Shown: one piece after another, positions 56,459 through 64,000 of the stretch
Numbering within the stretch: position 1 is the stretch's first letter
Layout: every line of letters begins with the position of its first letter
Origin: Tetrapyrgos nigripes
Lineage: Eukaryota > Basidiomycota > Agaricomycetes > Agaricales > Campanellaceae
Reading direction: 5' to 3'
Length of the DNA stretch: 64,000 bases
Assembly: GCA_013368315.1 (NCBI GenBank)
Contig: JAACJM010000009.1
Location: forward strand, 682,001 to 746,000
Made by a program: the position numbers and the translations under genes
Notes under the pieces: model-generated
Seen by the model: only the letters and a program-made list of their open reading frames with translations
The model's database searches: none
What the model was told of the DNA's origin: nothing

Positions 56459-59142
56459 ATGTCCAAAGTGCACCAAGATAACGATGTGATGATGGGTGAT
56501 GTCAACGGCACCCAGAACCGTGCTATGTATGGCATGATACCGCATACACCAATGCCCTTTCCGGGGTATGCGATGTATGGACCCAACTACAGTGTGTAAT
56601 TTTATGTATGGGTGGATTTATTCTGATTAGCGTTATGACGCTTTTTCTGAAGGGGAGGGACCTCATGGTGTTTTTCTGCAGCCTTATAACGGCAATCCAT
56701 TCTTTCCACCTCCTTATAATCCCCATCCATACCACATTCATCCGTCTCAAATGCTGGTAAATCCGTACGACAACGTAGATCAATCCGTACCTGTACCAGC
56801 TTCTATTCCAAATAATATGTCTTCCACTGAACCTGTGGTCTAGAATCCTACATCTTCAGCACATAGCGCTGTTGAAAACACTGAGCCTATGCTTGGTGAT
56901 AGATGGGTAGTACACCCTACCTTATTTTCCAAAATTCACATCCATTCCAATGGATCGAGCTGCGAGAGCTACTTGGAACACGAGTTGATCACAGCAACTA
57001 CGAATGATTCATCATACAACGAAGCGGTATCAGTTTTCCACACGCGAGCTACGAACCAATTCTTCCAGCAGCAATGTCGTAACAAGAAAAATACGTCTAA
57101 CGTCACTGCTGAGTCCACAACCCGAAAGGATAAGCAGAAAGCTCGAGACTCTGCTCATCCTTATCCTGACCGTTATGGTCAGAAGCCCAATACGTCGAAG
57201 CCTAAATCCACTTTCGATTCCACTCCGATGACTTTTCCCGCAGCTGCTAGCTCAGCTCCAGCTCCAACTATTACCAAGATCATTGAATCTGAAGTTCCAT
57301 TTGTCAACCTCGATCTTGGCATGATGGACCCATCTCCAATCAACTCGGCCGTTGAACGCTTTGTGTATGGTCGTAATCTTCATGCTCGTATTGATACGGG
57401 CGCGGCGTTTGGGTTTCGTTGGGACACTTCTAATGGTGATCTTCTCGAGGCCCGGCCCAGTTCTCATTATACTGGACAAGAAGCTTTGGTGCCCATTGAA
57501 GCTTCATCATTCCGTCATGGCCGTTTCCAGACGCGCTCTATTCCCACCACCATAGGCGAAGCCGAAGCTCTTATACGTCGTGCCAGTCATCCTGGTTACA
57601 TCGTCGAGAACTATCATGTTGCCGATTTTGCCCAGTCTGCACGCATTCGTCGTGTATTGGAGGATATTACTGGGCACAAGACAATCAACGCCATTGAAGC
57701 CTATATTGCTGATACTTACCAAGTTGATGATGGGCTTCAGCGGACTCGTTTTCCTATTTTGGATTACTCCGAGGAGTCTGTCGAGGCGTGGACTCCCATC
57801 AAGGTTACGAGGCCCTTTTAAGGGTCTCGTTCTTATAACATGCCGTTTGCAGCAGTGGCTATGCCAAGTCGGTATACCGGCATTTTCCGCCAGACCTGGT
57901 CCAGACCTTCACCTTTGACATTTAGGGGCCTCGTTATCGCCACGCGAAGCGGTGGCCCACAAGCCCTTCATTCCTCAGATGGATCCTGTTTCGTTGATCA
58001 ACGCTCCAATCAATGACCGTATTCATTGGTTGTCGATCTACGGAAATTTCGTGGAACACCCTGGTTTCTTCGTAACCAACAGCGGCACGGTAGATATCAA
58101 GTCTGTAAAAGGTATCCGACTGATCCTTTGACTTGCCCCTGATACCTCTACCGCGTTGAAACACGCAAGCAAGTTCACTCGATTGTTCGTGTTAATTTGC
58201 GTTATGCCTCTCATGTATGGACAATTGCTAGTCCAACATTCATTAGAGGTCAACCCCACATTCCTTCTACGTCCTATCAGCCCTCATGATTCTAACCGCT
58301 GGACTGTTGTCGATGTGGCTCGCCACTTGGCCTCATGCGGCATCACCGAGGAACCGTCCTATTCACTGCACTCTCAAGGTATGTGCTAATCTTCTCAATG
58401 TTTCCTATTTTCTGACTGTTTTTTTCATTAGCACCTATGCCCGAGCTGTGAAGTTGTAGCGGTGTCGTTGTATGTTCCGTTGAGAGGATTATGCTTGGAG
58501 TGGGTAGTGTGAGGAGGTGAGTGCGATGGAGCATGGGCGATGTATTGTAGCATATGTACCTATATGTATGACCATGTACTACGTACCATTGCAAAATACA
58601 TACATTTTTCTGCTTCCTACTGCTGCGTAGCCTGTCTAGGAATCGTCCGAGTACTGCAATATGGGGTATCCAGTTGCATAATCTGGCATTCTGGAGGTGA
58701 GGGAGGTTGCGGGACTGTGTAGGAAGGAGCATCTTTGCTCGTATCTTCCCGTAGGATTGGGGCATACCTGGTATGATCGTGTATCCTGAGGATGCACTCG
58801 GGGTCGTATGGATACGCGATCATACAGCCGAAATTTGGTATTATCCGGCATTTTTCGCATGCCAGGATGCCAATCACGGAATTGTGGATTTGCTGATGAA
58901 TGACCTGTTACAATTCGGACGCCATTATTGCCGCGATCGAAACTGCGCTAAACCAGCGGATACATATTGGTTGGAGATACTACGTAAATCCAATCTCCGC
59001 ATGCTACTGGTCGATTGCGTTCCTACGACGAGCTGTGTTTATGACCTACCTGAGCACTGGAACCGGGACGATCTATTAGAATTTCGCCGTCGACTTCTGA
59101 TCGTCCGTGCTCACAAGGCACAATGCTCCATTCCTCGAGACT
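56459..59142 (+). pseudogene. Extra gene-like region in the gypsy element, unknown protein
   Basis: I do not recognise this protein. Exon 1 (56459-56593) is Pro/Tyr/Met-rich. A GTGTAA...CTGCAG intron (56594-56681) leads in phase to a Pro/Tyr/His-rich segment (PYNGNPFFPPPYNPHPYHIH). After a TAG at 56841 the same frame continues to 57803. It includes RFVYGRNLHARIDTGAAFGF and HPGYIVENYHVADFAQSARI. Excising the 157-bp insert with one AAG joins TPIK to PFIPQMDP in frame. Then INDRIHWLSIYGNFVEHPGF, FVTNSGTVDIKSVKGIRL, a TGA, and LFVLICVMPLMYGQLL follow. A later segment at 58773-59142 (YPEDALGVVWIRDHTAEIWY) runs to IPRDY, and a tail lies after the MITE (60272-60408). Linkage between 58380 and 58773 is unclear. 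A spliced, sense-strand gene inside an LTR element is odd; capture of host sequence or an accessory protein are both possible. Confidence 0.5.
57804..57960 (+). mobile_element. GAGGCC-family insert in the extra coding region
   Basis: The 157-bp insert runs gttacgaggcccttttaagg to cgccacgcgaagcggtggcc plus cac. AAG is present on both sides (57801-57803, 57961-57963). Removing the insert and one AAG rejoins the reading frame exactly. It shares both ends, but not the middle, with the copies at 15287 and 20088. Confidence 0.75.
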
Positions 59143-59143
59143 A

Positions 59144-60271
59144 CAGTTGCGGACAATCAAAGTCATCTAACTTAGTCGGTCTTTTTTCAGGGTCCAAACG
59201 ACATGCGGAATCGACAGATCTCATTGAGAGGGTCCTCTGATAATTTTTTGAAGCAAAACCTACGAGCCGTTCCGGAGATAGAAGGTACCAGGACCCCCAA
59301 AAATTTAACTATTATAAAAATCTTGGAAAAATGCGCAATCGACAGCTTTTGATTAGTTGAGTATGATTCTTTAAAAAAAATTCGAAATCCCACGAGTCGT
59401 CTTTGAGAAAAATATTGATCAATTTCAGATCGAGGCTCCTTACACGCGAAACGGACCGCAAACGCATTCTGTCATACTGGGCAGACGGCGGAAAATTTAT
59501 TCTGACAAAGTTGTGAATAAAATTTCAGAGTCAGGGATGTCCAGAAGGATTTAGATACGACAACCCAAATACTTCTGGACGACAGACTGCTGTAAGATCC
59601 GTATGTATGTAAGAATGTAGTGTATATAGAGTATGGATGGATTGGGTTTTTATGGGAATAGATTCAGATTCCTGATTCTTATGGATTGAATGTGTTTTGA
59701 GAGTAGAGATTGGATGGAGAAAGGGGTGGTGGTGGGTCAATAAGTTTTTTCGAGTAGATAATCACTTAAGGATATATATCCTTAAGGAGAAAGAAGGAAC
59801 TGGTCACGTTATCGCGATGACGGAACCTTCAATCCGAAAATACATTCTCTTTCCGTAGTCAGAGAATCTCACTAACCACCAATACATTGATCAAAGGTCT
59901 TCTTTGTATCTGCCATATGTCGTCTTCATAAAAGTCATGGAGGTCGCAATTTATCTGGACTCAGAAACCAGAAACTATCTGTTCCTGATGCAAGCCCACC
60001 CTTGAGTCCAGTTGCAGAAGTACCGAAACTGAACCGGATGATGGGCACATTGGTATGGTCTTGGACCATAACTAGCAAGCCCAAAAGGGGTACACAACAT
60101 CCATAAAAATGCCCCAAAAATTTGGCGGAACACAATTTCTCATGGGAAAAATCTGGAAAAATCGTTTTTGGACATATTTCGACAAGCTGAGTATGATTCT
60201 GAAATTATTTTGGGTCTAAAAAAAGCCATTCAGCTGCTATAAAATTAGATGACTTTGATTGTCCGCAACTG
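59144..60271. mobile_element. Non-autonomous Tc1/mariner-like element (1128 bp)
   Basis: Starts CAGTTGCGGACAATCAAAGT and ends with its exact inverse (27-bp perfect terminal repeats), with TA at 59142-59143 and 60272-60273. Removing it and one TA joins IPRDY to KMPLIIIPVIPS in frame in the surrounding coding region. No transposase is visible; short A/T-rich motifs (gagtatgattct, aaatatttc-like) repeat inside. Confidence 0.88.
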
Positions 60272-60408
60272 TATAAAATGCCTCTTATCATCATCCCAGT
60301 GATTCCTTCCAACGACAATGCTGGCGTCAATCTTAGCGCACTACACGTTGCCACAACTCATTCCTCGATTCCAACTACGTCTTCTATTACTCGTGGTTCA
60401 GAGGCTTA
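60272..60408 (+). pseudogene. C-terminal end of the extra gene-like region
   Basis: After the MITE the frame continues KMPLIIIPVIPSNDNAGVNL, then ALHVATTHSSIPTTSSITRG and a TAA at 60406-60408, giving a natural stop before the polypurine tract. It is in phase with 58773-59142 once the MITE is removed. Confidence 0.6.
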
Positions 60409-60516
60409 ATGGCAATTGTATTGTACTCTGATAAAATTATCAGTTATCCTTTACTTACTATTATCTACTTATCTATACTTATAGTTCATGTTTTCGTATA
60501 TTCCTTGACGGAATCT

Positions 60517-60528
60517 TGTGGGGGAGGG
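60517..60528 (+). promoter_or_regulatory. Polypurine tract of the large gypsy element
   Basis: tgtgggggaggg directly before the 3' LTR start TGTAACGCG, the expected plus-strand primer. Confidence 0.8.
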
Positions 60529-60740
60529 TGTAACGCGTACTTCCTAATACGGACGACTATATAGTTTACATATCTATTCACACGCCTACTAGTATATAAG
60601 CCACTCTCGTAGTACTTAGAATCATCTTTTATTCTTAACCACCGCCTGTCGTGCTTGTACCTAGGAACATTTATAAAACCTGTTCTGGCTTAGGTCTTGA
60701 GCATTGGGCTCGGTGAGAATATCTACGTATCAACTTTACA
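60529..60740 (+). repeat. 3' LTR of the large gypsy element
   Basis: 212 bp, same length as the 5' LTR. It keeps CpG at six positions where the 5' LTR has TpG or CpA. Confidence 0.9.
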
Positions 60741-60745
60741 GTAGT

Positions 60746-61744
60746 ATTTCGCATATGGACACCATTCTTGGGGAACTAGTGATGAAGCTTGTTAATTAAG
60801 TTTGCTCTATTCAGTGATTAGCCATCTTGAGAATCAATCAATAATTCCGAGTCATTATTCAAGCCTCAATCAATTAAAAAATGAATATCTGTATTTCCTA
60901 CAAATGCATCTATTGAAATTCCACGTATAAAATATATATAACACTGAAATCTCTGTGAGTGCGGGTAGCCTTGAATGAGTGCGGGCATCCCAACTTCCAG
61001 TGTGCGGGAAGTGGGGATATTGAGCGCGGGGAATCGAAGAATTGAGTGCGGGAGATATTGAGTGTGTGCGGGTACAAATAATAAAAGTGCAAATTGAACA
61101 GCATACTTCAGCCTTGATAAAGAGGTGCACCTCTATAATAAAATAAGGGACCTTCGGAAGGTTTGTAGTATCGTCTCAGACCTTGAAAGCAAAAATGTAC
61201 TCATTGTCACCCAAGCCCAGTCTCTCTCGATCCTTCATAGCGATAGTGTTATTATCGCAGGGATCATCCATGGCAGTCTAAACGGGGAATGGTAGCGAGA
61301 AGGCTGGCCGGGGATATGAGGAGATAACTCCACTGGCCCCCTCTTCTGGACCGCGATTGTTAGGTATTTATTTTCGATGGGTCAAAGATTATTTGTTGAC
61401 AGGTTGAAGATATATGTTGACGGGTCAAAGACTCATGTTGACGAGTCGAAGACTCATGTTGCCGCCGGGTCGAAGATTTATATGTTGACGGGTGGCATAT
61501 ATATATATGTTGACGGGCACTTGATTTTTTGTGCACATTGAACGGCATAGAAGAGTGTCTGAAAGATGGACTGACAAACGCTATAAACATCGTCATCGGA
61601 AAGAGAAAGTGGCATTAGGGCAAAGCTGATGTATGGTGGCTTTTATAATTGTTGCTACATAATAGGGTTGTCCGGTATTACAGGAGAAGTTGCATCATCA
61701 CATCCGATGCGCGCGGATGATCAGAGTATATGCATGATCCTAAC
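60746..61744. other. Spacer with two minisatellite-like stretches
   Basis: No gene. At about 60955-61070 gagtgcggg recurs five times with variable spacing. At 61372-61518 there is an array of about 22-bp units. The rest has no recognised signal. Confidence 0.5.
61372..61518 (+). repeat. Minisatellite, about 22-bp unit
   Basis: Imperfect tandem copies of tgttgacgggtcgaagayt (about six), with a (TA)n insertion near the end. Visible directly. Confidence 0.65.
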
Positions 61745-61749
61745 ACCTA

Positions 61750-61965
61750 CACAGCGGACGGCGATGCCAGATGGGTATTTGCCATCCATTTTTGTGCAAC
61801 CTTAAATCTCGAACTTCTGCTTGGCGCCGGAACTACCCCATATGGGACTCCGGCCTCAAAACGGTCCCATATGGGGTATGTTCGGCCTGCAAAAACTGCT
61901 CTGAAAGATTTGAGATTTACGCCTGCGCAAAAATGGCTGGCAAATACCCATCGCCGTCCGCAGTG
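61750..61965. mobile_element. MITE with about 60-bp inverted arms and 5-bp target duplication
   Basis: 216 bp from CACAGCGGACGGCGATG to the near inverse CATCGCCGTCCGCAGTG; the arms stay similar for about 60 bp (gggtatttgcca, atttttg, aaatctc). The target duplication ACCTA is exact at 61745-61749 and 61966-61970. The centre has two ccatatggg motifs in inverted order. No coding; the superfamily is unclear. Confidence 0.75.
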
Positions 61966-62096
61966 ACCTATTCTACTAAAGATAACCTCTACTAGGATCG
62001 ACCACAAAAGAAGTACATACATCAGATGAAGAAGGATGAAGACTCAACATACTCAACGGGTCCGAGCATCACGCTCACAGTGATACATGTATAAGT

Positions 62097-63691
62097 ATGA
62101 GTATGCAGAACTTCTTGTTATCTGCAGCCTCCAAGTTCGTACCTCCTTCAATGGACTACTACAGCACCTACCGAGAACCTGTCATCCAATTAGCTCTCGG
62201 GTATCTTTTTGGTGGGGTTAATGCTACACTTTCCTTTGCGGCTGCGTACCAGATCCTGTAAGTTTAAAAGTTCTGTGACACGGATTCAAAAACCGGATGA
62301 CAGCGGCTGACCTCTTGTGTTGAAAGAGCGAAAGGATCCGGAGCCTGGACTCATTCCAAACCATGCCTTATTCTCTGTGCATTGGTCGCTCTGATGTCAA
62401 GCTTTGTCCTAGTCTCCTTCACCATTTTACTAGCCTACCACGTCGTTACGTTGCCTCCCACGGCTAGTATAGCCGGCGTCCGTGAAGCAAAAAGACTGAA
62501 GATTGCGTTGGCGTTTGCTCAGAGGTTAAATGCAAGTTGTTCAATATTATCGGATGAAGAGACGAGCACTACTCACACTATTTTCATAGTATCCAATTAA
62601 TGATGGCATCGTGGTTTGGAGAGCCTGGCTACTGTATCCTCGGGACAATGCTGTTAAGGTTGTTCTGGCTATCTGTATGGCTGGGTCTATTTGTAAGTGC
62701 CGACTCTTTCCGACACAATCAGCTTCAAAGCTTGGTTTCCTGATATTGTAAACTTGACAAAGTTGGAATCCTCACCGACGCGGTGTGTGGTGCGGTCTTT
62801 ATTCAACGCGATCTTGGTGCCGTTGGAAAAGAACTGCATTTGATGATGATCATCCCTCTTCTTCTAACGAATATGGTCGCAACGAGTCTGATAGGATATA
62901 AAGCATGGTGAGAGACCTTGGTTTGTGTCCCTATCCCAAGTCATTGCAGGTTTAAAAGTCTGTATTACTATGGCCTCCTGAACAGGACCTATCATCAACA
63001 CATAAGAAAGAATCTCACCTTGAGTCCAGGTTCTTTGACCAAGGTTCAGAAAATTCTCTTACTTCTGATTGAGTCGGGATTTTTTTATTGCGCACTTTGG
63101 GTGAGTTACCTCAGGCTCAACTTGCTTTATCTCATCTTCTTCTTAACCTTGCTACTGCGATGATCAATGATAACTGACTCCTTTTGCTCATACTCATTTC
63201 TGTCAAATTTCTGTAGATTGTCTACCTGCTCACATCAGTCCAACCCAGTATTGAACAAATTACATATCAGACTTATTCTGTTATAATGCCCTCCTTAGCT
63301 GTGAGTATCTACTACTACTACTATCTGTTCAAGCCTCAACATCATCTAAATCTGACTTCCTACTGATTGATGTTCTCGGAATTGTATACAGGCTACTTAT
63401 CCAGTGATCATCATCCTCATAGTCGCTTTGGAGAGGTCAGAATTCGAGCATGAAGTTACGAGATCTGGCCATGGGAGCAACTCGGACATGTCTTTGTCCC
63501 AACCAATCAGGTTCGCTTCAGTGCCATCAACGACACCATCAACGCAGGGTCGTAGTCAAAATTCTCGCAATCCGGAAGCGAATCTTGAGCTCGGAAGCTC
63601 TGTTATAGCTGCAGAGGTCGATACGAGAAGACTGGATAGTAACAATGACGCTGAATCAGGAAGGTCGTCCTCAGAATGGGAGTACCAGTAG
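62097..63691 (+). CDS. Agaricomycete seven-helix integral membrane protein
   Basis: Unknown function; a multi-pass membrane protein of a kind common in agaricomycetes. Seven exons: 62097-62257, 62327-62531, 62590-62692, 62763-62907, 62950-63100, 63217-63300, 63392-63691; 382 residues without a stop. Introns are 69, 58, 70, 42, 116 and 91 bp. The second intron uses a GC-AG pair (AAT|GCAAGT...CATAG), the only choice that keeps the frame. Helices: ALGYLFGGVNATLSFAAAY; LVALMSSFVLVSFTILLAY; NDGIVVWRAWLLYP followed by VVLAICMAGSIFGIL; LHLMMIIPLLLTNMVATSLI; ILLLLIESGFFYCALW; SVIMPSLAATYPVIIILIVA. The C-terminal 80 residues are hydrophilic and Ser-rich. It is a distant paralogue of the gene at 16266-17594. 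No lesion is visible. Confidence 0.8.
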
Positions 63692-64000
63692 CCTGAGACT
63701 GGAGAAGGGCAGCGAGCGAGCGGTGGGTTGGCGCTGGGCGCCTATCATGATAGCTAGCTGAGTATCGTACTGTCCGAGAGTCCTTTGTCTTTAGTACCCG
63801 TAAAAATCCACCATGAACATACTCTATCCTGAGATTCTGCGATTTGATTTGGGTGAACAAAGATTGACGTAGGTGGATTGGTCGTGTTAGTATACTTAGT
63901 ACAGTGTCGGCAGCGTGGCTTGAGCGACTGATTTGGACGCGACGCGACGCGTCAGTGGCGTGTGACTTAGTACTAACCAGGTCCCACGTCCAACGTGTCA
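63692..64000. other. 3' flank, nothing recognised
   Basis: Follows the stop of the membrane-protein gene. A gacgcgacgcgacgcgtca direct repeat near 63935 is the only local pattern. Confidence 0.4.

Larger units (their letters stand above)
49149..60740 (+). mobile_element. 11.6-kb Ty3/gypsy retrotransposon with an extra 3' coding region
   Basis: Two 212-bp LTRs (49149-49360, 60529-60740) run TGTAACGC...AACTTTACA, with a perfect GTAGT target duplication at 49144-49148 and 60741-60745. Gag, protease and pol follow in order to 56333. About 4.2 kb of further plus-strand, gene-like sequence lies between pol and the 3' LTR, interrupted by a 157-bp GAGGCC-type insert and a 1128-bp mariner-type MITE. 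The LTRs differ at about seven positions. Confidence 0.93.

Noticed and set aside
57382..57420. DTGA in the extra gypsy region as an aspartic-protease active site
   Set aside because: The flanking residues (HARIDTGAAFGFRW) lack the hydrophobic pattern of retropepsins, no downstream partner motif is visible, and the element already has a protease.
1..64000. tRNA, rRNA genes and CRISPR arrays
   Set aside because: No tRNA B-box with a foldable partner, no rRNA segment and no regularly spaced repeats were found; CRISPR is not expected in a fungal genome.

Overview
The window reads as a transposon-rich stretch of a basidiomycete genome, most likely an agaricomycete. The evidence is short spliced introns (mostly 45-115 bp, GT-AG with one GC-AG), an OLE1-type desaturase with a C-terminal cytochrome b5 domain, agaricomycete-style seven-helix membrane proteins, a DUF6589-like protein, and fungal Ty1/copia, Ty3/gypsy, PIF/Harbinger, hAT and Tc1/mariner elements. 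I cannot name genus or species. All family assignments come from reading motifs by eye; no search was run.

Layout. 1-5.3 kb: a PIF/Harbinger-type element (Myb/SANT-like gene and DDE transposase, tail to tail) whose transposase carries two solo LTRs. 5.4-11.3 kb: a decayed DUF6589-like gene facing a decayed RecQ-like helicase. 12.0-15.1 kb: a Harbinger fragment, then delta-9 desaturase copy A. 15.1-22.0 kb: dispersed repeats, one apparently intact membrane-protein gene (16.3-17.6 kb) and unrecognised DNA. 22.0-27.7 kb: a complete but broken copia element with 5-bp target duplications and a nested solo LTR. 28.4-29.6 kb: a 5'-truncated cytochrome P450. 30.1-32.9 kb: desaturase copy B. 33.1-34.3 kb: a ComA-like pseudogene abutting a RecQ fragment. 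36.4-40.6 kb: a hAT element. 41.2-46.1 kb: a 5'-truncated chromovirus. 48.3-48.9 kb: a BTB-type gene remnant. 49.1-60.7 kb: an 11.6-kb gypsy element with an extra gene-like region after pol. 61.7-62.0 kb: a small MITE. 62.1-63.7 kb: a seven-exon membrane-protein gene.

Only four genes look potentially functional: the two desaturases and the two membrane proteins. The rest is mobile DNA at different stages of decay, with several nested insertions that can be ordered in time. Exact target-site duplications were found for most insertions. Base differences between the two LTRs of the large gypsy element, and the loss of catalytic residues in its otherwise open pol, fall at CpG sites, which suggests methyl-CpG deamination as the main decay process.
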